A stretch of DNA of 37,268 nt, from positions 158,825 through 196,092 of the forward strand of contig PS015038.1 in assembly GCA_048213135.1 (NCBI GenBank), given 5' to 3'. The position numbers and the translations under genes are program-made. Below are positions 1-10,855 of the stretch, in pieces. Each line of letters opens with the position of its first letter. Position 1 is the stretch's first letter. The notes below the pieces were generated by a model. That model saw nothing but the letters and a program-made list of their open reading frames with translations. It did no database searches and was not told the origin of the DNA. Origin of the DNA: Reclinomonas americana ATCC 50394 (Eukaryota; Jakobida; Jakobea; Jakobida).

Positions 1-1449
1 CTCTTGGAGTTGGGCGACGAGTGACTGGCCTTGCTCGGAGTCACCTTGAGCGCACTGATGCGACTCGCCGCCAGCATTGCCGACGTCTGCGCGGCCGCGG
101 TTGGATCGTACGACCAGTGGATGAGCACGGGTGTGAGATGCTCCGCCGCCTGCATCGCCAACTCCACCGACAGGGCGCTGAACTCGGACGAGTCGTCCAC
201 GAAAATGGTAAACTGGTCGTCCTCAATGCCGACCAGCATCACGTGACCGGCCACCGTCAGCTGCGTGATACGACCGGCGATACTGTGCTCCGAGCGGCGG
301 GCCTCACGCGGCACCGGCGAGCGTCGCGAGGCCACCAGCGGCTCCGTAAAATCGACCGTCACGCGACCCACTGGCACGCAGTCGAGCCGAGCACCGGCGG
401 CGGTCACTGCCGACTTGGTGCTCGACAGATCGGCGACATCCGCCAGCAGATTCACCGCGGCACTGGCCGCCGCCGCTCGCAGCAGCAACGCAACCATCAC
501 GTGACGCGTGCGCGAGTTGGTGGTGTCGAGGCGAATCACATTGGAGCGCGACGGCTCGTCGCCCGACAGGCTCACGTGGAAGGCCGTCTTGTGCGCCAGC
601 AGGCGCACCACATGACCACACGCCATCGACGCACTCGACACGGACTCGTCACTGACACGCGAAAAAAACACACACACACTTGTCAGTCGCAGCACAGAAT
701 CGACGCATGCATGCATGCAGGTTGCGATGCCACGAACCCATACACGATGCGCTCGGGCTCGGTGACGACATACTCGACCGGCGTCGGCTTGGCCGGCCGC
801 ACATGCGACGCCCACTTGACGGCCACGGGCCAGCCCCATCGCGCCGCCTCCAGCACCAACATGGCCTGCAACACCTCCCCGCCGCATCCACTCGCTCCCC
901 TGCGCAGATCAATCGCCGAGTACTGATCCTTGCGATCGCCCTCCACTCGCACACACAGCAGCGCGCCATCGAGCAGCAGCCGTCGCACGCGTCCCTGCAC
1001 CACGCGTCGCTCCTCATCGCGCATTCCCAACGATTCCTCCGCATCGACATCGTCCTCTTCTATCTCGTCGGCATCGCCCTCGTCGGCCTGCGCTGCATAG
1101 CTCACATCGACGTACACATAGCGCACAAGCTGACTCCCGCGCGCGCGATCGCGACGATCGGTGGAGACGGGCTCACACCGCAGCGATACCTCCCAGCGAC
1201 ACTCGCCCGCCATCAGCAGCAACCGCGAGAGGAACTCATCGCGAAAGCTCAGTGGCTCTGTGCACGCGAGACAGTGAGTGAGAGAGTGAGAGTGTGAAGT
1301 GTGAGAGAGAGCTGACCGGAGAGTGGTATCTCGAAACGCGATCGTCCCTCGTGCAGACGCACAAAGAGGCTCTGCTGTGACGATGCTATGTGTGATGAGC
1401 GTGCTGCATACACACGCGACACGGTGCCAGTCGCAAACAGCGACGTCAT
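1..1449 (-). CDS. Unrecognised protein, 3' end beyond left edge
   Basis: I do not recognise the family. The reading starts at an ATG at 1447-1449 and uses three exons: 1317-1449, 738-1257 and 1-651, still open at the window edge. The introns are 1258-1316 (59 nt) and 652-737 (86 nt), both GT..AG, and the reading frame is kept across both. The partial product is about 434 residues. It has an acidic stretch (EIEEDDVDAEE) near residue 100, no visible signal peptide and no membrane segment. Later exons look like mixed alpha/beta sequence (for example LLAHKTAFHVSLSGDEPSR and HVMLVGIEDDQFTIFVDDSS). Its ATG lies 138 bp downstream of the stop codon of the methyltransferase gene on the same strand. 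Coding status is inferred from the long compatible frames and splice phases, not from homology. Confidence 0.65.
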
Positions 1450-1587
1450 GTTGCTCTCACTCTAAAAACTCTATGATTCGAGCGGCTCTCACACTCGTCG
1501 ATTCATTGGACGAACAAAAAAACACTATCAAAACAACGCCCTTCCTGGCGTGGTCTCCCTCGTCCCACTGTGCGCGCGCCACCGTTT

Positions 1588-2862
1588 TCATGTGCGCGCG
1601 CTCTGCAGCCGGCTCTCCAGTGACGAATAAAACGCTTGGTCATCCTGCACACGCGTGTTGTTCAGAAACGGGGAAATTCATGCAATGAGAATGGAACGAA
1701 CGGTCAACGTACCTCCTCGTCGTCGTCGTCGGCGGGGTTGGGAATGGCGGTGCCGGAGTCCTTGCGCGCAGAGTACCAGTGATACGAGGCGGAGCCATCG
1801 CGATCGCCTGTGTGCCATCATCGACATGAGCACGGGGACAAAAAGCAGGCTCCACAGAGCAGAGTACGTCAAGCGCAACTGATGATCTTGTGCTGCACGG
1901 CCCAGTTGAGATCGCGCTTCTGCAGGTGCTCCATGCGCGCATCGGGGGCGCCATACGACAGCATGCAAAAGTGCGCGCCAGGTCGCAGCACGCGCATCAC
2001 CTCCTTCATCATGCGCGTGGCGTTCTCCTGCGAGTCGGTGCCGCACAGCAACGCATCCAGCGTGCCCTTGTCCAGCACCAAGTCAAAGTGCTCCGACGGG
2101 AAGTCCAGCTTGCACGCATCCATCGTGTACCCTACGTACGCGCCGTGAGTAACAAGCGGAGAAATCAACACGCGGACGGCTGTCTTGCGCGTGCGCAACA
2201 TTCCATGTTGGGATGCGAGGTGCCGTAGTGCTCCCGCATCTGATCGACGACCACGCTGCTAATGTCAATGTTGATGATCTTCTCGTAGCCGAGCTCGTAC
2301 AGTGCCGCGCTCACGCCTACCAACGTCAAGGAGATGAGTCAGTAAGATAGAAGAAAGAAAGATGGGAAGAGAGAAGGGAGAGAGAGGCGGAATGGAGAGG
2401 GATAAAGAGAAGGGTAAAAAAGGGAGACGATGAGAGACAGCGGATGGAGAACAAGGGGACGTAGGTACAGAGGAGTGAAAAGAGAGATGGAAGGAGAGCG
2501 GGAAGAGAGGGAGGGGGAAAGAACAAGAGAAAGAGAGAGAGAGAGTAAGAAGGGGACGGAGATACAGAGACGAAGAAATACAGAGACGGCAAAAGAGAGA
2601 CAGAAGGAGAGGAAGAGAAGGAGAGGGAGGCACAGAGGGAGAGAAGGAGGGGCACTGCGAGTGTGCGAGTGTGAGTAAGAGAGGGGGAAGAAGACTCACG
2701 AGAATTTCCGCAGCCGACAATGAGAATGGGACTGGACTTGGAGAGACCGGCATCAAACGGCAAATGCGCCTGCAACGACGCAAACGACAGGTACCAGTCA
2801 AAGTGCGTGTCGTTGGCCGCATATCGCTGATCCCAGTACTCGGGCTTTCCGTACTCCGGCAT
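1588..2862 (-). CDS. eEF1A lysine methyltransferase-like (EEF1AKMT4/METTL13 type)
   Basis: Seven-beta-strand SAM-dependent methyltransferase. Five exons (2700-2862, 2200-2316, 1880-2131, 1713-1807, 1588-1644) total 684 nt, giving 227 residues. Visible family marks are the N-terminal PEYGKPEYWDQRY, the SAM-binding motif I LIVGCGNS (GCGNS at residues 50-54), INIDISSVVVDQM, and the FDLVLDKGTLDALL block that typifies the EEF1AKMT4/METTL13 group. Known members methylate lysines of translation elongation factor 1A in the cytosol; that substrate is inferred here. The C-terminus is acidic (ADDDDEEDD) and short. Intron 1 (2317-2699, 383 nt) is expanded by a purine tract; introns 2 (2132-2199) and 3 (1808-1879) start with GTTGCG. 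Homology to the family fixes the intron-2 boundary, since splicing restores MEWYTMDACKLDFPS. Confidence 0.9.
2317..2699 (-). repeat. Polypurine/polypyrimidine intron of the methyltransferase gene
   Basis: A 383-nt intron, five to six times the usual length here. From about 2334 to 2696 the plus strand is almost uninterrupted purine (GAGAGA, GGGAAGA, GGAAGAGA and similar); the transcribed RNA is therefore C/U-rich. Donor GTGAGT, acceptor GGTAG. Confidence 0.85.
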
Positions 2863-3939
2863 GCTAGTTCTAAACACACAATGCACAATGCACACACAAC
2901 AGAGTCAAAATCACTCACATTGCTCTCTCTCTCTTTGTTCTGTCTCTACCTGAAACGGGCTTCTGGGTGACTGGGAACGATGCGAATGCGCTGTTGTTGT
3001 TGTTGATAGTGATCAGATGCGTCCAAGATAGGCCACGTCACTCACTCACACGCAGCGAATGAAAACAAGAGTCAAGGTTGTGGAGGAGAGAGAGAGTGTG
3101 TGTGTGTGTGTAAGAGAGAGAAGAGCGCTCGGTTGTTGCTCACGCGACACACACAAACAGATGGGACGGTGTCGTTTGCAGTTGAATTTTCATCTTCTTG
3201 CACTCATGTGTTGCGTGCGCGTGCGCGTTCTCTCGCGTTCTCTCTGTGTGCCTGTGAGCAGTCTCTCACTTGTGTACACCTGCAGCACTTGACATTCGTG
3301 CAAAGCGCTTTGATTATCGCGTTGATTTGGATGCTCCAGTTGCGTTTTTTATTTGTGACACCCTTTGAGAGCGCCTAAGTCGCCACCTGAGGGCGCAAAA
3401 GTCGCCGCCTGAAGGCACCTTTAGTCGCCATCTTTGCTGCTGTCATCTTGATCGTCATCGTTGCAATCAGGATCAACCCTTCAGTCCTCGCATGTCGTGT
3501 TTCTTGTCACCTTTGAACGACTAAGTTGTCACCTGATGACACCTTTTGGTCAAAACCTGAGGGCACTACAGTCGCCATCTTTGCAGCTGTCATCTTCTTT
3601 GCAATCAGCATCATCCCTTCAGTCCTCGCATGTCGTGTTTTCTTGTCACCTTCGAACGCCTAAGTTGTCACCTAATGCGCCACCTTTGAACGCCTTTGAC
3701 ACCACGTTTGCAGCTGTCATCTTGATCGTCATCTTTGCATTCAGGATCGCCTTTGTCTCGTCCATCGCTCCTCTTGCCACTTTCCTTCTTCCGCCGCCTT
3801 TGCAGCCACACCTCCAGTTGTCACCCTTGATATATCATCTCTTGCCATCGTCCCTTGTCTCGCTCCGTCTCCTTCACTGCTTTCGAGTTGTCACCAGTCT
3901 GCAGTTGTCGCTCATTCCTCGGAGTTTTTCCCTCGTCAG
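2863..3939. other. Intergenic stretch between divergent methyltransferase and PNPO genes
   Basis: About 1.1 kb. It holds microsatellite patches (GA/GT runs near 3085-3120) and a degenerate repeat array at 3376-3750, and must contain the promoters of both genes and the missing first exon of the PNPO gene. Long open frames occur (for example 3461-4015 plus) but do not match the PNPO frame and look like repeat-derived shadows. Confidence 0.6.
3376..3750. repeat. Degenerate ~150-bp direct repeats upstream of PNPO
   Basis: Two clear copies, 3423-3544 and 3570-3676, share AGTCGCCATCTTTGC, GCTGTCATCTT, CCCTTCAGTCCTCGCATGTC and GTTGTCACCT(G/A)ATG in the same order. A third partial copy lies at about 3705-3748. 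Shorter AGTCGCC(A/G)CCTGA units precede them at 3380-3430. Confidence 0.75.
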
Positions 3940-4608
3940 TCTCTGGAGAACACGCATGCGTCGCCGTTTGCGCAGTTCAAACAGTGGTTTCAGCAGTGCG
4001 TGGATGCCGGGGTGAGTGATCCGGCGGCCACGTGCTTGGCCACTGCGGACGAGGCGGGGCGACCGTCGGCGCGCATGGTGCTGCTGAAGGAGATGCAGGA
4101 TGGGCGCGGTTTTGTGTTTTTCACCAACTGGGCCAGCCGCAAGGGCGCGCAGTTGCGTGCGAATCCGCACGCGTCCATGTGCTTCTATTGGGGTGATGTG
4201 CACCGGTCGGTGCGGGTGGAGGGCGTGGTGGAGCAGGTCGACGAGACCGAGTCGGAGGAGTACTTTCAGTTGAGATGTGCTTTCTCTCCCCCACGACAGT
4301 CCACTTGTGTGGGTGACTGATGGCTGGTGCACAGCATGAGACCGCGCGCATCGCAGCTCGGAGCCATTGCGTCGCACCAGTCGCAACCGCTCGAGTCGTA
4401 CGAGGTGCTGCGAGAGCGTGTGCAGGAGCTGGAGCGCGAGTTCGAGGGTCGCGATCCACCGCGACCGGCGACCTGGGGTGGCGGGCGGCTGGTGCCCACC
4501 CGCGTGGAGTTTTGGCAGGGCGACGAGTCGCGACTGCATCACCGCGTAGAGTACGTGCGAGACTCGGTGCACGACGAGGAGTGGAGGCGACAGCTGCTGA
4601 ACCCGTGA
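3940..4608 (+). CDS. PNPO: Pyridoxamine 5'-phosphate oxidase (5' exon missing)
   Basis: FMN-dependent oxidase that converts pyridoxine/pyridoxamine 5'-phosphate to pyridoxal 5'-phosphate, the last step of vitamin B6 synthesis and salvage. Exons 3940-4268 and 4335-4608 give 200 residues. Family marks are PSARMVLLKEMQDGRGFVFF, FTNWASRKG, CFYWGDVHRSVRVEG, RPRASQLGAIASHQSQ, and a C-terminal VEFWQGDESRLHHRVEY, where the R-L-H residues contact substrate in characterised enzymes. The intron 4269-4334 (donor GTTGAG) is fixed by homology: splicing restores EEYFHMRPRASQLG. The frame is open upstream of 3940 but runs into a probable acceptor (CCTCGTCAG), so the initiator ATG lies in an upstream exon I could not locate. 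The stop is 76 bp from the convergent NAA25 stop. Confidence 0.93.
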
Positions 4609-4684
4609 TTGAAAACACAATGTGCCATTGCTGCAATGATGATTTTTCACTCCCACCTTCCTTCGAATTCACCCACCCCTTTCC

Positions 4685-7600
4685 TCATTGTGACAACCGC
4701 ACACTCTGCAACTCCTGCTGCATGTCGGTGACCAATCGGAGCGAATCGCCAACGTTCTTGCGCACACCCGACTGCAGCTTGTCCAACTGCGACTCGGTCA
4801 CCACGCCGCCAATGACCTCTTCGCAGGCGGCGATCTGGCCGCTCACCAAGGCCGCCGCCGACTCGCGCAAATGCGTCAGCTGCCGGTCGGCAGTGGCGCA
4901 AAACTCTCGCAGTGCACCCAACGTCAGCGCCGCCGCCTTGCTCGTCTCACCACGCCACACTGCCACACCAGCGCTGGCGTCGGCAGCCGGCGACAGTTCA
5001 GCCCATGAGCCGGCCACTGTGCAGGAGAGAGAAAAAGGTGAGCACCGACGCAGTGCATTCAGGGGGCGCACGACAAAACTGACCTGCTTCCGCGCCGCCC
5101 TTGCCCTTCTTGCCGCCCTTGTTCTTGTTGCCCGCCGAACCCAACGCCACATCCCACACCGTGGGCAGCAGCAACACGGCCCACGACAATTGGTCCGCCA
5201 GCACCGGAGCCACCGTCGGCAACACGTGCCACACCTGCGGGTGTGTGCCGTGAGAAGCCTGTGCGAGAGAGAAACCACTAGAAGGCAGCAACAAACCGGC
5301 TGTCCAGGCCGGCCCAGGAAGTCACTGTAATCCGTCAGCAGCTCGCGGCAGCGCAGAGCCACCGTCACCACGGCGTTGCGCACTTGCAGCGCCGACTGCT
5401 CCTCCGAGGCTTGCACCAGGCGCGATGCCGCCACATCGTGCGCGGCTGCAATGATCGACAAGAAGAAGGTCCAGTCACGCGACTGCCGCTCGCTGACTGA
5501 TGCCTCGGCCAGCGCCGCCTCCACCGCCTGTCGCGCCTGCTGCAGTGCCTCGAGCGCACTCGGAGGTGGTGCGGCAGCACTTGAGCCTGCACACACAGTC
5601 AGTCACCACCAAATAGTGTACACCGTTGTGCAAGCAACGCAACTGGCTCCTTCGTCGACCGACGCGGAAGCCGCCGCACTGCCCTTGCCCTTCTTGCCCT
5701 TCTTTCCGCCACCACCGCCACCACCGCCACCTGCTGGCTTCTTCTCTGCGGCCGCTAACAGCGCCGCCAAGGTGTGCATCAGCAGCACCGACACCGCCGC
5801 TCGCAGACGAATGATGCGCGCTTGTGGTTCGACGGACGCACGCGCGGCCTCCGGCACCAAAAATTTGTGCATCGACAGAGCCTCCACGTCGGTGGGCTCG
5901 TACAAATCAAAAACACTGCGCATCAGGGGTGTCAGCACAACGATACGAGAATGAGTGGCACAGCACACACAATACACAACGTAATGTCAGGCTTGTGCAC
6001 GAGACCATTGCCAAACTCTGCGGATTGCAACCGGGCCACCAACTGGTGATCAATGTTGTTCTGCAGGTACTTGAGTGCGTCCTGCGGTGTCTGCGCATTC
6101 GTGTGCAAATCCACAAGCACCTGCGTGACCGCGCACAGAGTGAGAACACACACACACATCAACTTGTAGGTCATCCATGATGCTGACAACTTACTTTGTC
6201 TACGCGTGCGCCGACGCGCAGTGCGCTCATCTCCAGCCGGTGCTTGAAGCGCGCCATCTCCACCACCTTGGAGTAGGAGCCGGTCGTGAAAGGGAACATG
6301 ATGACTTCGGGGTTCGACTCGTTGTAGTGCTGACGGTGGAATTTCTGCGCGAGAGGCACAAAGATTGAGCACCAGGCAAATACTTCGGAGGAAAGGAGAC
6401 GAGACGAGACCTCCAACTTCTCGTACAGTCCCTGCAACGATGACAGCGCGCCGTACGCCTGCAAGTCGTACGTCACCAGGAAACCGAGTGATTCGCGCTG
6501 CAGGTTCTTCACATCGAGGTCTTTGTAGGCCTCCACCGCCGCCGCCGTGGCACCGAGATGCACGTACAGGCGCAGAAGGAGCAGGCGGAACTGGAAAAAG
6601 TTGGACGAGCGCGCCACACCGGCCTCCAGTGCCGCAATCGCCACCAGCAGAGGCCGCAGATCGTCCTGTTGTCACAATCAGGCACGGCGGACAACACCAA
6701 ACTCGGTGTACACACACAAACCGGCGACTTCATGTAGGCGTCGACGCACGACAGGGCCGCCAGCAACAAGAACTCGTCTCCGTACTGGAACTCGCGTGCA
6801 TCTTTGCGGTACCTCTCCAGTGGCACCAGACTCAAGTACCGCTCGTAGTAGTCTCGAGCCATCGCCAAGTCATCGTCGCGCGAGACGCTGAGTTTGTTGC
6901 GTGAGTACCGTCGCAGCTGCTCGATGCACTTGAGCCGCTGCACGTGCTTCAGGAAGGTGGCACGCACGGCGCCCGGGTCATCGGCTGTGGTCTCCAGTGC
7001 CTCTTCCTGCAGAGGTTGGGGAGTTTGTGAGCACGCAGAATGAAAGAAGTGGGCGCATCAACACGCCCGTACCCGCGTTGGCGATGTCGGCACCGTGGAA
7101 CGCATGCGGTCCAGCAGCTGCGCGACGGCCTCGGCACCAGGCAGACCTGGTGTCCATTTGATGATGGTGAGGTATAAATCATGGCGCAATCAACTCTTCG
7201 ACATGCGCGCACCAACGTCGAGCTCCAGCAGCGCTGACGTGGAGTACGGGCTCATGTCCAAGAAGCACGATGGCTTGTCGCCAAATGTGCCAAAGTACGA
7301 GCCGAGGAGCTCACTCAATCGCTTCTCGCGAATCACGGCCTCCCCGGCAACCGGCAGGTCGCCACGGAGCACGCGCGCTTTCAACTCGATCTCGGCCAGG
7401 AACGGTCCACGCAGCGGGAGAGGCTTGCCCCTCTGCGCCTCCTGCAACTCGCGCAGCAACTCACACACGGCAGCCACAGTGGTGCACACGGGAAGCGCGA
7501 CACCACTCGATCCCGATGCATCACCAGCTGCGCCGAGGTAAATGAGTTACACGAGAATATCGAAAGTGAGTCGGAGAGTGAGCGCACCTGCAGCGGGTGC

Positions 7601-8725
7601 AACGGGAGACTTGGACGGTGGCGTGCCCACCGGCGTCAACGCATGTGGCGGCATGGCAAAGTTCACCATGTCCACACTGACAGTCGCTGCTGGATCGGCT
7701 GTCGACAAGAGAAAATGAGCCGGGGAAGAAAAGAAACAGCCTGCTGCCTGCTTCCACCCACCTCCGGCCGCCGACTCGTGCAACACAGGCAGCGAATCGA
7801 GCAGTGCCATGTGCGTCATCCAGTCGTCGGCATCGATGCACCGCAAGTACAGCACGAAACACGCATTGGCACGCAGGATATCGCCGGTCTTGCGATACAG
7901 GAACGCCAGATCCCGCACACGATCGGCATTGACGCGGAAGAGCGCACCGAGTGGTCCACGCAGCACTTCGGCGGCCTCGGCAGTTTTGCCCAGTCGCTCG
8001 AGAATATCGACATGCAAGCGCACCTGCTCATCCGTGGTCATCCCATTCGACGTGACAAGTCGTGTCATGAATCGCTCCGCCAGCTCCAACAGCCGCTTCT
8101 CCGCCCCGAACTCAACCTGCAGCAGCACCGACGATGCCGTCCACAACAAGTACTGCATGCACCTCTCGATTGAGCGATGATCCACTGACAAGGAGACTTC
8201 TCAACAGGAATACAGGCTTGCCTTGTTCGTGTCAGTCCACTTGCGGAACAAATCAAATGCCGTCTGCTGCGCCTCCAAGAAGCGCGACTGTGACACATGC
8301 AAGGAGAAGAGTCCCTCGCCCAAGTCGCGATCATGCGGAGCTGCAGTGTACGCGCAATCGTACAGCTCCGCCACGCGCTCCCTCCGATCCAACACCTTGT
8401 ACACTTCGGTCAGAATGCGCAGCACACTGGCCAGAGTCGGAGACTCGGCCGACACCTCCTCTGCCAGCAGCAGAGCCTCTTCCTGCACACAGACACACAC
8501 ACAAGCGCGTGTCACACACAGTGGCGGAGAGAGTGCGACATGCAAGACATGGCGCACCCGCGAATCCTGCTTGCTGAGGCAGAGTGCCTTCAGAGCGCGC
8601 AGGTTCTGACTGGAGCGCTGCTTGCTCAGCGCCGACTGGATCTGCTTGAGAGCGCCGCGAGTGTCGCGCCTGTCAATGAGGTCGGTGATTTGCCGAATGC
8701 GATGAAAGTCGGGCTCGTTCATCAT
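4685..8725 (-). CDS. NAA25: N-terminal acetyltransferase B auxiliary subunit NAA25 (Mdm20-like)
   Basis: TPR-like scaffold subunit of the NatB complex, which partners the catalytic NAA20 and acetylates Met-Asp/Glu/Asn/Gln N-termini at the ribosome. Fourteen exons (highest 8558-8725, lowest 4685-5016) sum to 3219 nt, 1072 residues, with every phase consistent; the human protein is about 970. Landmarks along the family alignment: N-terminal IRQITDLIDRRDTRGALKQ, LERLGKTAEAAEVLRGPLG, FGDKPSCFLDMSPY, FQFRLLLLRLYVHLGA, LGFLVTYDLQAYG, FPFTTGSYSKVVEMARFKHR, and a basic glycine-rich patch (GGGKKGKKGKG) where the human protein has a lysine run. It lacks introns only in its last 332 nt. One intron is GC-AG (8153-8221); introns ending exons at 5643 and 5980 use GTTGCG and GTTGTG. 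Confidence 0.93.
8153..8221 (-). other. GC-AG intron in NAA25
   Basis: A 69-nt intron with donor AAG|GCAAGC and acceptor GCATGCAG. It joins WTDTNK to YLLWTASSVLLQ in phase 0, which restores the family alignment (human PKNPYYFWSVMSLIMQ). No GT donor gives the frame. Confidence 0.8.
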
Positions 8726-8866
8726 GGTTGTGCAAGGTGCAAGCTGCAAGCGTGCACACTGCCTCCAGTCGCACAACGAAGGCAACACTGACGATTGAAG
8801 GACAACATGATTGCAATACTTCGTGACGTTCAATCACGAGACAACAGACGTCGTCTGCATGCGTCT
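8726..8866 (-). promoter_or_regulatory. 141-bp spacer between SDR stop and NAA25 start
   Basis: The stop of the upstream dehydrogenase gene and the NAA25 ATG are only 141 bp apart on the same strand, so the NAA25 promoter must lie here or within the dehydrogenase 3' end. No TATA-like element is obvious. Confidence 0.45.
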
Positions 8867-9706
8867 CTATGTACGCAGATAGGAGGCACCGTTGACATCG
8901 AGCACAGCTCCGGTCATGGCCGGTGGCGCATCCAGTGCGCAAAAGACGGTGGCGGTGGCGACCTCTTCCGGCTCGGTGACTCGTCCGAGCGGATGCTGCG
9001 CGGCGACTTCGGCGGAACCCAACGCCAGCAGACTCGCGGTCGCCATGTCGGTGTTGACCCAGCCTGGGGCCACGCAGTACACGCGGACGCCGTGCGGTGC
9101 CAGGGCCTTGGCCATGGACTGCGACAGGGAATTCAGCGCGGCTTTGCTGGCACCGTAGGCCGGGGCCGTGGGCTCGCCACGGAAGGCTCCTCGGGAGGAG
9201 ATGTTGACAACGGAACCGCCCGTGCCACTGCTGACCATGGACTGCGCGGCCAGCAGAGACAAGTCGGCCGGGGCGCGAATGTTGGTGGCCAGGATCGAGT
9301 CCCACGCCTGTCGCCACGCGTGCAAGCCGGTCTCTAATGGCGGGTGGTCCTCGTAGATGCCGGCGTTGTTGATGAGAATGGTGGGCGGGCGACCGAGTCG
9401 CTCACACGCGTCCTTCCACAGCTGCGCGACGGCGTCGGGTCGGCCGAGATCGCACGGAGGCAAAATCACGTGCCCCGTGCCCTGCAACTCCGACGCCGTC
9501 TGCTCCGCCGCCACTCGGTTGCTGCAGTAGTGCAGGGCGACCTGCACTCCGCGGGCGGCAAGCTGCTGCGCGACGCAGCGGCCGATGCCTCGAGAGGCGC
9601 CTGTAACCAGTGCAGCTTGGCCACTGCTGCTGCTGTCGATTGCTGATGCAGTGTCAGCCAATGCACGCATGCATGCGTGTGGTGTGAAAGCAACCTCGCG
9701 CAACAT
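8867..9706 (-). CDS. Short-chain dehydrogenase/reductase, FabG-like, single exon
   Basis: Classical SDR of 279 residues in one exon. NADP-type glycine motif TGASRGIG at 35-42, ILINNAG ending at 116, catalytic tetrad N142, S171 (VNISS), Y184 and K188 (YGASK), then APGWVNTDM (PG motif) and the C-terminal AVLDVNGASYLRT. The family reduces carbonyls with NAD(P)H; 3-oxoacyl-ACP reductase-like proteins are the nearest by eye, but the substrate cannot be told. Residues 1-30 (MLREVAFTPHACMRALADT...) precede the Rossmann fold and could be a mitochondrial or plastid leader, or translation may start at Met13. It is unusual here in having no intron. The sequence looks bacterial in style, so transfer or retrocopying is possible. 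Confidence 0.9.
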   Translation of the reverse strand: MLREVAFTPHACMRALADTASAIDSSSSGQAALVTGASRGIGRCVAQQLAARGVQVALHYCSNRVAAEQTASELQGTGHVILPPCDLGRPDAVAQLWKDACERLGRPPTILINNAGIYEDHPPLETGLHAWRQAWDSILATNIRAPADLSLLAAQSMVSSGTGGSVVNISSRGAFRGEPTAPAYGASKAALNSLSQSMAKALAPHGVRVYCVAPGWVNTDMATASLLALGSAEVAAQHPLGRVTEPEEVATATVFCALDAPPAMTGAVLDVNGASYLRT

Positions 9707-10542
9707 CTCGGTGCTGGGGGAGAGTAGCTGCTGGGAGGTGGCGATGGTGATTGTGGTGGTGGAGATTGGTGGAAGAATGCAGAGAGGAGCGGGAAGAGGA
9801 GTGCTGCGGCGGCGGCGGCGCGCACCAGATCGTCGGCGTTCAACACCAGCTCAACAGCGAATGAGGACTTGAACACAGGCTCGTCGCGTGGGGCCAAAAG
9901 GCCTGGCGACTGCGCCGAGCCCATGCTGCAATGAAAATGTCCTACTTCGCTCATCGATTGAATGACTTCGCGTGCACACGTTCATTAAAGCATTACACCA
10001 CCCACCCACCCATCACCGCCGCTGTCCCCTTGTGTGCTACAGTGCGCAGTCTCACAAGCCTGGCTGATTCGACACAGCTCGCTCGCTCGCTCGCTTTCTC
10101 CTGCATCGGCCTTCTTGGCTGGCTTTCTCATCAACAACATCTCCTTTTCCACCAGCTGCTGATGCTCTCGATCTCCTCCTCCTCCTCCTGCTGCTGCTGG
10201 TCGATTCTTATTGTGTTTTTCTTTGTATAACAATCGAGGCAAAAAGTATTCAAACCACATCAACAATAGCAACTCGCGCACATTCTACACAGCAATCTCA
10301 ACAACAACAAACAGCAATAAACAACAACAACAACAACAACAATAGCTGGCATCGACTGGTCGACAAACTAGCGCTCACAAGCGCGGCTGATCATCCTCCT
10401 CATGCTCCTCACGCTCCACGATCATCATCATCATCATCACCTCACACTTCCTCCTCAAATCATTCTGTCATTTCGCTGCTGTTGCTGCTGTGTTTTTCTG
10501 TGTGCGTACCGGCTGCACCACCAACTGAGGAAGGGAAGACAT
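9707..10542. other. Intergenic/UTR stretch with simple repeats
   Basis: It holds the probable SDR 5' region and the 3' UTR of the RRM gene. Simple repeats seen: (CGCT)n near 10080-10096, TCC/TGC triplets near 10170-10200, (CAA)n at about 10298-10343 and CAT triplets at 10420-10440. No confident gene. Confidence 0.5.
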
Positions 10543-10855
10543 NNNNNNNNNNNNNNNNNNNNNNNNNNNNNNNNNNNNNNNNNNNNNNNNNNNNNNNNNN
10601 NNNNNNNNNNNNNNNNNNNNNNNNNNNNNNNNNNNNNNNNNNNNNNNNNNNNNNNNNNNNNNNNNNNNNNNNNNNNNNNNNNNNNNNNNNNNNNNNNNNN
10701 NNNNNNNNNNNNNNNNNNNNNNNNNNNNNNNNNNNNNNNNNNNNNNNNNNNNNNNNNNNNNNNNNNNNNNNNNNNNNNNNNNNNNNNNNNNNNNNNNNNN
10801 NNNNNNNNNNNNNNNNNNNNNNNNNNNNNNNNNNNNNNNNNNNNNNNNNNNNNNN
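10543..10855. other. Assembly gap (313 N)
   Basis: Run of N that swallows the 3' end of the glycine-rich RRM gene; the stop codon is probably in it or just downstream on the minus strand. Confidence 0.99.

Noticed and set aside
2430-2678. Glu/Arg-rich open frames in purine tracts (also 21187-21740, 29296-29583, 33139-33525)
   Set aside because: They are translations of simple repeats in introns, not proteins.
3461-4015. 184-residue plus-strand open frame over the repeats upstream of PNPO
   Set aside because: Its frame disagrees with the conserved PNPO frame it overlaps, and it consists of repeat-derived Ser/Leu-rich sequence.
9466-9954. Minus open frame MSEVGHFHCSMGSAQSPG... upstream of the SDR
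   Set aside because: It overlaps the SDR in another frame and becomes Pro/Ser low complexity. A short upstream exon is conceivable (TTTTCATTGCAG looks like an acceptor) but nothing confirms it.
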